From NCBI GenBank assembly GCA_006844765.1, contig SPJV01000100.1:14792-78791 (forward strand): DNA of 64,000 bases, given 5' to 3'. How positions within the stretch are numbered: the first letter of the stretch is position 1; every line of letters begins with the position of its first letter. The notes beneath the pieces were generated by a model. It was not told the DNA's origin. It worked only from the letters and a program-made list of their open reading frames with translations, and ran no database searches. This DNA is from Alphaproteobacteria bacterium (GTDB taxonomy: Bacteria > Pseudomonadota > Alphaproteobacteria > UBA8366 > Aestuariispiraceae). The position numbers and the translations under genes are program-made. Shown here piece after piece: positions 8,889 through 18,141 of the stretch.

Positions 8889-9566
8889 ATGACTTCAGTT
8901 GTCTTTTCTAAGATTACTATCCAGGCTCAGATTCGCCTTTTTGTATTCACGCTAATTTTTTGCGCCATATCGGTTTTCGGAGTAGCGCTCCATAGTCCTG
9001 CTCACGCGGGTCAGAAAGAGGAGCGCGCGGTTCAATTTATTACGAACTTGTCGCTACGCGCTATTGCATCCTTGACGGACAAATCCTTGGCGCAGGAACA
9101 GCGGGACCAAGCTTTCAGATCCTTGCTTCGCGAAGCTCTAGAAATGGATAATATATCCCGCCGTGTTCTCGGGGTTTATGCGCGTCGCGCAACGCCGGAG
9201 ATCATGGCTGAGCTGAAGCCGGTACTCGAGGAAACCTTTGTTCTGACCTATGCGAATCGCTTCGAGGATTATGATGGACAACAGATCGAAGTGAATGGAA
9301 CAACAAAGGGAAAACGAAAAACCCTGATTGTTGGCACTGTCGTGACACAAAAAGAAACAGATGTAGATATCCCCGTCGATTGGCATCTGATGATCAAGGA
9401 TGATCAGTTTCGGATCGTCGACATCGTGATCAATCACACATTTTCGATGGTTGAGACCCACCGCGATCAATATGTCCCAATTATCAGCGGAGCCGGTGGT
9501 GACATTGGAACGCTGATTGCCGCTCTGGAAAAGCATAACGCAAAGGTTCGGGACAAACGTCGTTAA
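8889..9566 (+). CDS. mlaC: MlaC-type periplasmic phospholipid-binding protein
   Basis: A 225-residue protein with a hydrophobic signal (LFVFTLIFCAISVFGVALHSPAHAG). The mature part resembles the MlaC/Ttg2D family (PF05494): LLREALEMDNISRRVLGVYARRATPEIMAELKPVLEE, then FEDYDGQQIEVNG and a final YRIVDI-like strand (FRIVDIVINHTFSM). It should ferry phospholipid across the periplasm between MlaA and the inner-membrane Mla complex. The 15-base gap after mlaA indicates one operon. Length is typical. Confidence 0.88.
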   Translation: MTSVVFSKITIQAQIRLFVFTLIFCAISVFGVALHSPAHAGQKEERAVQFITNLSLRAIASLTDKSLAQEQRDQAFRSLLREALEMDNISRRVLGVYARRATPEIMAELKPVLEETFVLTYANRFEDYDGQQIEVNGTTKGKRKTLIVGTVVTQKETDVDIPVDWHLMIKDDQFRIVDIVINHTFSMVETHRDQYVPIISGAGGDIGTLIAALEKHNAKVRDKRR

Positions 9567-9600
9567 TCTCTTGACCGATGATATCGTCCTCACCATCCAG

Positions 9601-9650
9601 TCTTCCCTTACTTCCCAGTCTTCCCTTACTTCCCAGTCTTCCCTTACTTC
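9601..9650. repeat. 18-bp tandem repeat, 2.8 copies
   Basis: The unit TCTTCCCTTACTTCCCAG occurs at 9601-9618 and 9619-9636, with a partial third copy at 9637-9650. The copies are identical over the shared length. The third copy runs into the stop codon of the minus-strand TIGR02444 gene, so the repeats look like duplications of that gene's last bases and stop codon into the gap between two convergent genes. Confidence 0.9.
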
Positions 9651-10162
9651 ACTGCCGCAACGACAATTTCAAAATCCTCGCGCGTTTCTTTCGTTGGTGC
9701 CGCTGAGGTTACTAAACTGCAATAGACTGAGAAGTTGCCCCGCATCAAACCAGCACGATCCGCCGCAAGGCCATCTTTCGCTGCGATCCGCTCAAGAAGG
9801 GCGTAAATCATATCTTGTTGAATACGCTCGGCATTGAGCTCCAATTGCTTCACATCATCCCGAAGTGTTGAGGAAAGCGCACTCGACACCGCACCGACGT
9901 CATGTTTCAGGGTTTTTCGAACAGCCCTCAGGGGCTCTACAACGGTTTCCCGCCAGGCGGCAGCGTGATTGTTCAGCATCTCAAGGCCATTAGGCAGCAG
10001 GCGCGCGCCATGCTTTCCCGCATAGCAACACAGCAGCACCATATTTACATCCAAGCCATCGCGATCCTGCAAATGCAGCAACGCCGCTTCCACCCCACCC
10101 TCTGCATAAAGGGATACGGAAAAATCCCAAAATGGATTGGCCTTTTCCAACGCCTGCACCAC
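9644..10162 (-). CDS. TIGR02444 (DUF2390) family protein
   Basis: A 172-residue protein. NPFWDFSVSLYAEGGVEAALLHLQDRDGLDVNMVLLCCYAG is the conserved N-terminal region of the TIGR02444 family, widespread in Proteobacteria but without a known function. It is predicted mainly helical and soluble. The start is a GTG. It is convergent with mlaC, separated by an 18-bp tandem repeat. Confidence 0.82.
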   Translation of the reverse strand: MVQALEKANPFWDFSVSLYAEGGVEAALLHLQDRDGLDVNMVLLCCYAGKHGARLLPNGLEMLNNHAAAWRETVVEPLRAVRKTLKHDVGAVSSALSSTLRDDVKQLELNAERIQQDMIYALLERIAAKDGLAADRAGLMRGNFSVYCSLVTSAAPTKETREDFEIVVAAVK

Positions 10163-10272
10163 GATAGAATCCTTTCCTATTGGCCCATGCTATGCTTCAA
10201 ATCGAAGCTTCACCTTGGTAAGCTACCACGGTTCAATGCACCTTACACCGAATGCTGGAGCCGCCGCATCCA

Positions 10273-10479
10273 ATGACGGAAATCGACGAAGATGCCATTG
10301 CGGCAAAGATCGGGGAATTGCAGGAAGAACATCGTGATCTTGATGACATGATTGCCCGCGTGGAAGAAGGGGGCACCTTTGATCAGCTGCAGTTAAAACG
10401 CATGAAAAAGCGAAAGTTGGCCATTAAGGACTCGATCGCCCGGCTGAACAACATGCTGATCCCCGACATTATCGCCTGA
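10273..10479 (+). CDS. YdcH-like DUF465 protein
   Basis: A 68-residue protein rich in charged residues and helical throughout. The pattern EEHRDLDDMIARVEEGGTFDQLQLKRMKKRKLAIKDSI matches DUF465 (PF04325), small coiled-coil proteins of unknown role common in alphaproteobacteria. The frame opens 7 codons earlier (10252), but MTEIDEDAI is the more usual N-terminus. It lies upstream of purE in the same direction with a 120-base gap. Confidence 0.8.
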   Translation: MTEIDEDAIAAKIGELQEEHRDLDDMIARVEEGGTFDQLQLKRMKKRKLAIKDSIARLNNMLIPDIIA

Positions 10480-10601
10480 TAACAGCAGTTCAGAGGCCCA
10501 GAGGATGGGCTAGCCTCCCCGCCAAGCTCTGCTTGCAACACCATGCGCCCGCACTATACTCCCCGGCTTTCCTGAAACGGCGAGCAATTGGACGTATCGT
10601 C

Positions 10602-11117
10602 ATGCAGAGCGAAACAGCAGCCCAATCACCACAGGTCGGTGTCATCATGGGCAGCCAGTCAGACTGGCCCACCATGAAGCTCGCGGTCGAGGTTCTGGAA
10701 GCCCTCGGCGTTCCCTTTGAGAGCCGGATCATCTCCGCTCATCGGACGCCCGACCGCATGGTGGATTATGCAAAAACCGCGAAGGATCGCGGCCTTAAGG
10801 TCATCATCGCCGGTGCCGGTGGCGCAGCGCATCTTCCGGGAATGACCGCAAGTCTGACCCCCCTGCCCGTCTTCGGCGTCCCGATCCAGAGCCGGGCTTT
10901 GAGCGGTCAGGACAGCCTGCTCTCAATTGTCCAAATGCCGGCGGGCATCCCAGTTGGGACACTTGCCATCGGCAATGCAGGGGCGACGAACGCCGGCCTT
11001 CTCGCAGCCGCGGTGATTGCCTTGGAAGACGCTGCGGTTGCGGCGGCACTGGATGCTTACCGCGCGGCCCGTAGCGCTGCTGTCGCCGATGTCCCTCAAG
11101 ATGAAGAGACTGCCTGA
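10602..11117 (+). CDS. purE: N5-carboxyaminoimidazole ribonucleotide mutase PurE
   Basis: About 171 residues, usual class I PurE length. It converts N5-CAIR, made by PurK, to CAIR in purine synthesis. The glycine-rich VGVIMGSQSDWPTM phosphate-binding segment, SAHRTPDRM with the catalytic histidine, and AGAGGAAHLPGMTASLTPLPVFGVP are all present. The frame opens at 10533, but the ATG at 10602 gives the family length. The purK start lies 4 bases after the stop, forming the usual purEK pair. Confidence 0.95.
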   Translation: MQSETAAQSPQVGVIMGSQSDWPTMKLAVEVLEALGVPFESRIISAHRTPDRMVDYAKTAKDRGLKVIIAGAGGAAHLPGMTASLTPLPVFGVPIQSRALSGQDSLLSIVQMPAGIPVGTLAIGNAGATNAGLLAAAVIALEDAAVAAALDAYRAARSAAVADVPQDEETA

Positions 11118-11121
11118 GCCG

Positions 11122-12210
11122 ATGAGTGAGGATACCCGCGTAATTCCCCCCGGCTCCACAATCGGCATTCTGGGCGGCGGTCAGTTGGGACGAATGCTGG
11201 CCCTTGCAGCCGCGCGCCTGGGCTATCGAAACCATATCTTCGAACCGCAGGAAGACTGTCCCGCAAGCCATGTTGCAGCCCACACGGCAGCCGACTACGC
11301 GGACAAGGACGCATTGGCGCGATTTGCCGACGCCGTCGATGTCATCACGCTGGAATTCGAGAATGTCCCTGCTGAAGCTGTTGCCTTTTTGGCGGAGCGT
11401 GTGCCGGTTCGCCCTGGAGCGTCCGCCTTGGCCGTCGCGCAGGATCGCATTACCGAGAAAGCTTTTCTGAACCGCAATGGGATCGGCACAGCGCCTTGGG
11501 AACCAGTCTCGAAGATCGAAGACCTGGAAAACGCACTGGAGGCCTTGGGCCGCCCTGCCGTTCTAAAGACGGCGCGATTTGGCTATGACGGCAAAGGCCA
11601 GCGCACGATACATCCGGACGACACCGACCTGGCTGGCATCTGGGACGCATTCGACGGAAAATCATGCATCCTGGAAGGCTTTGTGCCGTTTACATTGGAA
11701 ATCTCCGTACTGGCAGCCCGTACGATAGATGGGCGCTTGTCGACCTATCCACCTGTGGAAAACCGTCATCGCGACCACATCCTCCACCAGACCCTCGTGC
11801 CTGCAGCGATCACGCCCGATACCGCAGCCAAGGCCGAAGAGATCGCCAGGAAGACCGTTGAAGCTCTGGACTATGTCGGATTGCTGGCGGTTGAGATGTT
11901 CGTCACGGCAGAGGGCGATGTTCTGGCCAATGAGATTGCACCGCGCCCTCATAACTCCGGTCATTGGACCATCGATGCCTGCGAGACCAGCCAGTTCGAA
12001 CAGACCGTGCGCGCGATCTGCGGCCTACCGCTAGGCTCCACCGCGCCGATTGGCCCGTGCGAGATGACCAATCTGATCGGTGCCGAGGCGGATGATTGGC
12101 AGGCCCTGCTCTCGGAAGACGGTGTCTTTCTGCATCTCTACGGCAAAGCAGAGAGCCGCCCGGGGCGCAAGATGGGTCACCTCACGCGACTAACCGGAAA
12201 GCGTGGATAG
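11122..12210 (+). CDS. purK: N5-carboxyaminoimidazole ribonucleotide synthase PurK
   Basis: About 362 residues, an ATP-grasp enzyme that uses ATP and bicarbonate to carboxylate AIR. Evidence includes GSTIGILGGGQLGRMLALAA at the N-terminus, ALKTARFGYDGKGQ-like ATP-binding strand, LEGFVPFTLEISVLAAR, and EIAPRPHNSGHWTIDA with the metal-binding residues. The start at 11122 leaves a 4-base gap after purE; upstream in-frame ATGs overlap purE and are less likely. The last 21 bases overlap the end of the convergent racemase-like gene. Confidence 0.95.
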   Translation: MSEDTRVIPPGSTIGILGGGQLGRMLALAAARLGYRNHIFEPQEDCPASHVAAHTAADYADKDALARFADAVDVITLEFENVPAEAVAFLAERVPVRPGASALAVAQDRITEKAFLNRNGIGTAPWEPVSKIEDLENALEALGRPAVLKTARFGYDGKGQRTIHPDDTDLAGIWDAFDGKSCILEGFVPFTLEISVLAARTIDGRLSTYPPVENRHRDHILHQTLVPAAITPDTAAKAEEIARKTVEALDYVGLLAVEMFVTAEGDVLANEIAPRPHNSGHWTIDACETSQFEQTVRAICGLPLGSTAPIGPCEMTNLIGAEADDWQALLSEDGVFLHLYGKAESRPGRKMGHLTRLTGKRG

Positions 12211-13011
12211 CAGGACGCCCTGCTGGCCTTGTGGTGCAACACCCAAGGCCTTGAAGATGTTCCAATAGAGCGCGAAGTCGGACGAGACGATGGGCTTCCC
12301 GATAAGAGCCTCAAGTTCCACATGACGTGCGACAGTACGCTCAGGCAATCCATCGGGGCGCCGCCAGTTCGGCATGCCGTTGACGACGATCGCATCGGCA
12401 TCCGGCACCTTCTCAGCACAATAGACCATGGATTTCTCGGCCAGCTCTCCCGGGAAGATCCAGGTGAGATCGTTCACTTCCTCCTGGGTTTCATAATGCC
12501 CTTGGTCGACAAAATTCCCGACATAGGCCACATCGAACCCCGCATCGCGGAGGAATCGCGCGATGCCGTCCCGCCAATCCGGCCAGAAGTAAACTGAGTT
12601 CAGCGCAATCCGCTCCGCACCAATTGCCCGCAACCCTTCAACAAGGCTCATCCCCGCCATGTGCAACGGCGTTTGATAGTCATCCGTCATCCGATCACAG
12701 AAATCCCGGATATCCTGCGGCGTCTTACCCCCGGCATGGGACCAGTTCGTTCCAACCTGCCCGACCACATCCGCGCCGGCATTCGCCATGCATTTCACCA
12801 CTTCCTCCAGCAGATGGAAGTTTTTCTCACGCTGCCCAAGCTGATGCGCATAAGTCTCTAAATGCAGCAACCGCCCATGCGCCCCCACCGTCTCCGGCGC
12901 GATCCGCAAGAAATCCGTCGGCGCCGCATCGAAATCATGCGGCGGGGCGGTGAAGCCCACCTGATGCGGAAACAGTTTATTTGCTGGATTAGACCAACGT
13001 TCAGGTTTCAT
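12190..13011 (-). CDS. Asp/Glu racemase-fold protein (maleate isomerase-like), catalytic Cys not seen
   Basis: A 273-residue protein of the aspartate/glutamate racemase, maleate isomerase and arylmalonate decarboxylase superfamily. The second half shows AERIALNSVYFWPDWRDGIARFLRDAGFDVAYVGNF and GKPIVSSDFALYWNIFKALG, typical of the group. At the two positions where these enzymes usually carry catalytic cysteines the sequence reads VGQVGTNWSHAGG and VVNGMPNWRRP, with no cysteine. Its three cysteines (VVKCMAN, DFCDRM, VYCAEK) lie elsewhere. The reaction is therefore uncertain: a non-racemase activity or decarboxylase-like chemistry is possible. It is monocistronic and overlaps purK tail to tail by 21 bases. 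Confidence 0.78.
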   Translation of the reverse strand: MKPERWSNPANKLFPHQVGFTAPPHDFDAAPTDFLRIAPETVGAHGRLLHLETYAHQLGQREKNFHLLEEVVKCMANAGADVVGQVGTNWSHAGGKTPQDIRDFCDRMTDDYQTPLHMAGMSLVEGLRAIGAERIALNSVYFWPDWRDGIARFLRDAGFDVAYVGNFVDQGHYETQEEVNDLTWIFPGELAEKSMVYCAEKVPDADAIVVNGMPNWRRPDGLPERTVARHVELEALIGKPIVSSDFALYWNIFKALGVAPQGQQGVLLSTLSG

Positions 13012-13149
13012 TTAGGTCTCCGTGCATGTCTTGAAGCATCAGCGCTAAAGGCAGTCTAGCGATCCGTTCCATTTAGACCATCGCTGAAGTGCATCGGAAT
13101 GCATACCCAATTTGGTATCCGTTATCAGGTCCACCCGGACGGACGAACC

Positions 13150-14172
13150 CTAGCGCGCAACAGCGTCCAACCGATCCTCGAACCCAGGATGGGTTGAGAA
13201 CAGCGAGGATTTCTCGCATCCGGACCCACAATCCTTCACGATCCGGCGGAGCAAATCGATCAATTTGGAGGGATCACGCCCGGTCACCCTCATCAACTCC
13301 CCGGCGCGTCGATCGGCCTCTAATTCGAATTCACGATTGAACGAAAGACTTAATATGCCGGTGCCAAGGCTCGCTGCTTCTTCAAGCAGTGAGATGCTAT
13401 CCCCCAACAGAAATTCAACCAGGAACACAATCCCAACCGAGCGTACGAGCAGACGCAATGAGTGCCGTTCCTCCACATGAGCCAGCTCATGAGCCAGGAC
13501 TGCAGCGATCTCATCCGGGTGCTTGCTGAGTTTTATTAACGCGTCGGTTATGACAATCGTACCATCCGGGAAAGCGATTCCATTGGGGCCAATGAACTTT
13601 GATGTTCTGAACTTTAGATTAACCGCGTTCGGATCTACGCCGGCAACCTGAACCAAATCGTCGAAAACCGCGCGCGCTTCTATGCGTTTGGATTCCGGTA
13701 GTGTCGAAGGCTTAAAGAGACGGTCTTCAAAAGTACCAAGCGCGACAGCACCAACCTGTTGGGCGACCGAGTCCGGCAGCGCCCGGGCGATGATATCGGT
13801 TGTGGCCGTGAAACCGAACCACACGAGGAATGGCGCGGCTATGGCCGCGATTACGATGAGGGTCATCAACTTCGGATGGGACCGAAAGCCAACACGCGGG
13901 CCTTTTGAAGCCCCCATTGCCGAGAAGAACGCTTCCACTTCGGGCGTGTCACCGACTTCAAAAGCAGCGCCATCAGGAAACTCAACCCGACGCGGCAGGC
14001 CAGCTACAGGGATGAATACATCGCATATGGAGGCGCCCCAGGTGATGACCCGGCTGTCATTCTCTACCGAGATCGAGACAACACCATCGATATGAGTAAG
14101 CCGCGCATCTCCATAGCGGCTTGATCCCGCTTCGAAGTAACGCCCGGCAATGCCATCCACACCAATGTTCAT
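13150..14172 (-). CDS. M48 family zinc metallopeptidase, membrane-anchored
   Basis: A 340-residue protein. The C-terminal domain has HELAH (residues 228-232) for zinc and catalysis, followed by EFELEADRRAGELM with the third-ligand glutamate, as in M48 peptidases of the HtpX/Oma1/BepA type. A transmembrane helix (about residues 102-124, LMTLIVIAAIAAPFLVWFGF) separates it from an N-terminal ~90-residue beta-rich domain often found in this subfamily. The active site is probably periplasmic or membrane-proximal, for protein quality control. Its start is 6 bases from the stop of the DUF898 gene, so the two form an operon. Confidence 0.9.
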   Translation of the reverse strand: MNIGVDGIAGRYFEAGSSRYGDARLTHIDGVVSISVENDSRVITWGASICDVFIPVAGLPRRVEFPDGAAFEVGDTPEVEAFFSAMGASKGPRVGFRSHPKLMTLIVIAAIAAPFLVWFGFTATTDIIARALPDSVAQQVGAVALGTFEDRLFKPSTLPESKRIEARAVFDDLVQVAGVDPNAVNLKFRTSKFIGPNGIAFPDGTIVITDALIKLSKHPDEIAAVLAHELAHVEERHSLRLLVRSVGIVFLVEFLLGDSISLLEEAASLGTGILSLSFNREFELEADRRAGELMRVTGRDPSKLIDLLRRIVKDCGSGCEKSSLFSTHPGFEDRLDAVAR

Positions 14173-14178
14173 AGGCCC

Positions 14179-15312
14179 TTACACCATGCCGCCCGCGATA
14201 CCATCTGCAACGCCGGAGAGCTCGCCAAACTCTGTTCCGAAAGCTCCTCCTGCCTCACTCTTATGCGCGACATAGTCATCCAGGTCACCATCAACAAGGA
14301 TCGCCGTATGCTCCAGGACATAGCGCCGCCGGTAGACCGTTGCCCAGGGAATGAGCAACCCCAAGCTGAAGGTCGATGCCAGCATGCAAAGGATGGCAAC
14401 GCCGAGATATCGAAACGGCGGCAAATTGCTATCCATACGATGCCCACCTTCCAATGTCGTAGCCTTCAAGATGATGTTTCGGGCAGCGGCATAATAGGCG
14501 CCGTAGGAAAACATGATTAATAACATCGCAAAATAGAACGCGAATATAACGACGATGATGGGCCCGACATTCTCGCCGGCTTCGGTAGAAACACCTGCGC
14601 TAAAACCCTGCAGAAACGAGAAAGAAACAGTAGATACAACTGTGATCATAACAACCACAAACAACCACAAACACAACCAGGGGCCAAACAAAGCACCTGC
14701 CGTAAAATTTGCATGGAACTTACTTTTCCCGAAGGACAGATTATTCGCAACAAACTGTGCTTGTGCCCGATGGATCACAGGTTGGATCAGGCCCAGCGTA
14801 AACACCCATAACATCGGCCATAACAGAAAGGCTTTCACGGCCTCCCCAAAATCTCCCGTGAAGTCAAATCGCACATTCCGATAGCTCGTATTCCGGGCGT
14901 TAAAGCGCAACGCTACCATCATAACCCAGGGAATCGCGACCATCAGAGCAAGACCCATGGCGCTGCCGACCAAAGGAAAGAAGTTAATCGCCACGTTATA
15001 AACGACCATAAAGCCGACAGCGATCAAGCGGCCTTTCAAAATAGTAATTGGCGTGGCGTGATAAACAAAGCCATGACCAGCAACCTGGGTATGCCCCAGA
15101 AGGTAACGTCGTCGTTCAACTGTTCCCCAGGCGTCGTAGATGCCAAGCGTCACAACCGCCAACAGGAATGTGCGAATACAAATTCCGAAATACTCGCCGG
15201 CACTGCCAGTGAAAGAAAAATCGTGCCGCGTTAAATCACTAAACGGCACAGCGCCGATTTTGTCACTCTCGATAGGACTTTTCCCTGCGACACCGGTTTC
15301 TGGCACGGACAT
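14179..15312 (-). CDS. DUF898 (YjgN family) membrane protein
   Basis: About 377 residues. Two internally similar halves each read F-x-GSAGEYF or MDSNLPPFRYLGV then a helix, then W-G-T-V-x-RRRYLLGHT / WATVYRRRYVLEHT, the DUF898 signature. At least six hydrophobic helices are visible, so it is an inner-membrane protein. Function is unknown; it is found repeatedly beside M48 peptidases, as here, suggesting a shared envelope role. The start at 15312 is chosen because GGAGG lies 6 bases upstream. Confidence 0.85.
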   Translation of the reverse strand: MSVPETGVAGKSPIESDKIGAVPFSDLTRHDFSFTGSAGEYFGICIRTFLLAVVTLGIYDAWGTVERRRYLLGHTQVAGHGFVYHATPITILKGRLIAVGFMVVYNVAINFFPLVGSAMGLALMVAIPWVMMVALRFNARNTSYRNVRFDFTGDFGEAVKAFLLWPMLWVFTLGLIQPVIHRAQAQFVANNLSFGKSKFHANFTAGALFGPWLCLWLFVVVMITVVSTVSFSFLQGFSAGVSTEAGENVGPIIVVIFAFYFAMLLIMFSYGAYYAAARNIILKATTLEGGHRMDSNLPPFRYLGVAILCMLASTFSLGLLIPWATVYRRRYVLEHTAILVDGDLDDYVAHKSEAGGAFGTEFGELSGVADGIAGGMV

Positions 15313-15408
15313 GCAACGCCTCCCCACGAATTGCATAACAGCCGCATTTCGACATGATAGGTTGTCTGAAACAAGATTAAATTTCGATTGTTCGGGAGCA
15401 AACGTTCT

Positions 15409-16566
15409 TTAACGCAGCAGAAACTCTCGGCCGACCTTGACCCGTTTCACACCGTCATATTCGACGATATCTGCCGTCGCATAGGTCTCTGTCCATTTTT
15501 CGGGGAGGTAACTACCGGTCCCCACCACATCAATCGGGGTATCGGCCAGAGCCATGACGCGGCATTTGTCGGGGCTGAACCCTGACGACCCAACAATACG
15601 CACATTCAAAAAGCCCGCCTTGTCGAGACTTTCACGCATGTGCCAGATCCCAGCAGCGCTAACCCCGGGACCAATCAGATGCCGCAGTTCCGCCTCATTC
15701 CGGTAACCACGGATTGAACGTGGGGCATTTCGGTCCAACACAGCATAGGACGCTGCGGGATCGAGCCCTTCACAGAAGCGCCCGCCGGGCGTGTCGAGCC
15801 TGACCGACAAGCGCCCTTTTTGTGCCATTTCCTCAAACCGCTCACAAACGGCAAGAGCATCGGTGACTTCCTGCCCGAAGTAATCCACCAACACAGTTAA
15901 CGGCGTATCGGGATGTGCCTCATGAAACATCTCCGCTGCACGGACAGTCGAGCCTGCATAGCCAATCAGCGCATGCGGCATTGTCCCCAACCCCGCATCG
16001 CGACCGAAGAAATGCGCAGTCGCGGTTGTCGCATTGCCGATGAAGCCAATGGCGTCCGATTTTCGCTTAGCGCGATCCGAGCCAACCGCCGCAGCATAGG
16101 CCATCAGCTCCGCCATATCCGCACCGGCGCAATGCCGCGCATCCATCGCAAGAAAGGCTACCTTCGGCAATTCCTGGCACATGGTGAAGGCGTTATAGGC
16201 AGCAACACAGGGTGGCCCCACACGCTGCAGGAACAAGGTCTCCAGATCCACCAATTCCTGGAAAGAGCCGGTCACATACATGATCGGTTCCCCGGCCCCG
16301 ACCCAGCGTCCTTCTTCGAAGATCAGATCGATGTCGATCTCAACACCACGTTCATTCGCGACCGCTTCCAGCCATTCAATGGCCAGTCGAGGTGCGGACA
16401 CCACGGGACGCCGCATGAAGACCGCATAGGTAACCTTCACATCGCCAAAGGCTTTGATCGTTTCCCGCGTGCGGTTGAAATAAGCATCCGTCCAGGCCGC
16501 AATATCCGCATCACCGATGCGGTTAATTGCGGGGCCCCGTCGCGGACGATCTTTGGGATCAGCCAT
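15409..16566 (-). CDS. pncB: Nicotinate phosphoribosyltransferase
   Basis: A 385-residue enzyme of NAD salvage, joining nicotinate to PRPP with ATP hydrolysis. The conserved segments include DAYFNRTRETI near the N-terminus, DARHCAGADMAELMAYAAA, GFIGNATTATAHFF, and the C-terminal phosphate-binding motif VRIVGSSGFSPDKC. Length fits the shorter clade of the family rather than E. coli PncB, so the symbol is by function. It follows the DAHP synthase gene by 22 bases on the minus strand, probably one transcript. Confidence 0.92.
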   Translation of the reverse strand: MADPKDRPRRGPAINRIGDADIAAWTDAYFNRTRETIKAFGDVKVTYAVFMRRPVVSAPRLAIEWLEAVANERGVEIDIDLIFEEGRWVGAGEPIMYVTGSFQELVDLETLFLQRVGPPCVAAYNAFTMCQELPKVAFLAMDARHCAGADMAELMAYAAAVGSDRAKRKSDAIGFIGNATTATAHFFGRDAGLGTMPHALIGYAGSTVRAAEMFHEAHPDTPLTVLVDYFGQEVTDALAVCERFEEMAQKGRLSVRLDTPGGRFCEGLDPAASYAVLDRNAPRSIRGYRNEAELRHLIGPGVSAAGIWHMRESLDKAGFLNVRIVGSSGFSPDKCRVMALADTPIDVVGTGSYLPEKWTETYATADIVEYDGVKRVKVGREFLLR

Positions 16567-16588
16567 CGCTCCCCCCTCTGGAACGAAG

Positions 16589-17968
16589 TTACGACGCTTG
16601 CGCCAGCGGTGCCGCGCGGTCCCGTTCCGCCTTCAAGGCTTCTGCAATGCGGAACGCGAGTTCAAGGGCCTGAGCGCCGTTGAGGCGCGGGTCGCAATGC
16701 GTGTGATAGCGCGCGGAAAGATCATCGTCGGTGATGGCCTGAGCACCACCGATACATTCGGTGACGTCCTGACCGGTCATCTCGAAATGAACGCCGCCTG
16801 CATGCGTTCCCTCTGCACGATGAACGGCGAAGAAGCCTTCTACCTCTTTCAGGATCCGGTCGAAGGGGCGGGTTTTGTAGCCGCTATCAGCCTTGATCGT
16901 GTTGCCATGCATCGGATCGCAGGACCATACGACCTTGCGACCTTCGCGCGCGACGGCACGAACCAACGGCGCCAGTTTCTCTTCGACCTGATCATGGCCC
17001 ATCCGGCTGATCAGCGTCAGCCGACCGGCATCATTGCGCGGGTTCAAGGTATCGATCATCCGCAGAAGCTCATCTGGATCGGAACTCGGACCGCATTTCA
17101 TGCCGATCGGATTGTGAACGCCCCGCAGGAATTCAACATGCGCACTATCTTGCTGCCGGGTGCGGTCACCAATCCACAGCATATGTGCGGAACAGTCATA
17201 CCAATCGCCGGTCAGACTATCTTGCCGTGTCAACGCTTCTTCATACCAAAGCAGCAGCGCTTCATGGCTGGTGTAGAACTCGGTCTCCGCGATCTGCGGC
17301 ACCCGCGCGGATGTCAGACCACAGGCCGCCATGAACTGCAGGCTCTCATCCAGACGGTCGGCCAGCGCCTGATAGCGCTCCCCTTGCGGGCTGTCAGCGA
17401 CGAAATCGAGGTTCCAGCGATGCACCTCATGCAGGTTGGCAAAACCACCCTGCGCGAAGGCCCGCAGCAGGTTCAAGGTTGCCGAAGCCTGGTTATAGGC
17501 CTGCATCATCCGGCCCGGATCAGGCTCACGGGACTGCGTATCGAAGCCAATGGCGTTAATGATATCGCCCCGGTAGCTCGGCAGTTCCACATCGCCCTGC
17601 TTTTCGGTCGGCGCGGAGCGCGGCTTGGCGAACTGACCAGCCATACGGCCGACCTTCACCACCGGACAGGCGGACCCGAAGGTCAGCACAACAGCCATCT
17701 GCAACATGACCTTGAACGTGTCACGGATGTTGTTGGCAGAGAATTCAGCAAAGCTCTCAGCGCAATCACCACCTTGCAGCAGGAATGCACGGCCTTCAGC
17801 CACTTCACCAAGCGATTGACGCAGCTTACGCGCCTCACCTGCAAATACCAGCGGAGGGTTCTTCGCAAGATCCGCTTCGACAGCTTGCAGCGCCGCTTCG
17901 TCATTATAGACCGGCACCTGCTGAATCGGTTTACCGCGCCAGCTATCGGGGCTCCAGGTCGCACACAT
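16589..17968 (-). CDS. aroG: Class II 3-deoxy-7-phosphoheptulonate (DAHP) synthase
   Basis: A 459-residue plant-like (class II) DAHP synthase that condenses phosphoenolpyruvate and erythrose 4-phosphate in the first step of aromatic amino acid synthesis. Visible are W-S-P-D-S-WRGKPIQQVP, the metal-binding cysteine in LLQGGDCAESF, RVGRMAGQFAKPRS, and LTLISRMGHDQVEEKLAPLV and VVWSCDPMHGNT. The symbol is by function; class II enzymes are also called aroF or aroA2. A class II-only enzyme is normal for alphaproteobacteria. It is divergent from the CHAT gene. Confidence 0.94.
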   Translation of the reverse strand: MCATWSPDSWRGKPIQQVPVYNDEAALQAVEADLAKNPPLVFAGEARKLRQSLGEVAEGRAFLLQGGDCAESFAEFSANNIRDTFKVMLQMAVVLTFGSACPVVKVGRMAGQFAKPRSAPTEKQGDVELPSYRGDIINAIGFDTQSREPDPGRMMQAYNQASATLNLLRAFAQGGFANLHEVHRWNLDFVADSPQGERYQALADRLDESLQFMAACGLTSARVPQIAETEFYTSHEALLLWYEEALTRQDSLTGDWYDCSAHMLWIGDRTRQQDSAHVEFLRGVHNPIGMKCGPSSDPDELLRMIDTLNPRNDAGRLTLISRMGHDQVEEKLAPLVRAVAREGRKVVWSCDPMHGNTIKADSGYKTRPFDRILKEVEGFFAVHRAEGTHAGGVHFEMTGQDVTECIGGAQAITDDDLSARYHTHCDPRLNGAQALELAFRIAEALKAERDRAAPLAQAS

Positions 17969-18141
17969 CTTTCATACTCCGCCAGGATAAATCAGGAAGC
18001 GGGTTTTACGCCGTAAGTCCGCTCATATCCAGGAGAAATTGGGAAAAAGCAAACGGCGCCCTTGCCGAAGCAATCACATTTGGGAAACACTGCGGGGCAT
18101 ATATTGATCGCGACGTTTATTTGAACGAGCAGGGATAAGCG

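Noticed and set aside
16517..18016. Plus-strand 499-codon open frame opposite the pncB and DAHP synthase genes
   Set aside because: It is antisense to two clearly recognisable genes, shows no family motif, and its composition is that of a reverse-complement shadow.
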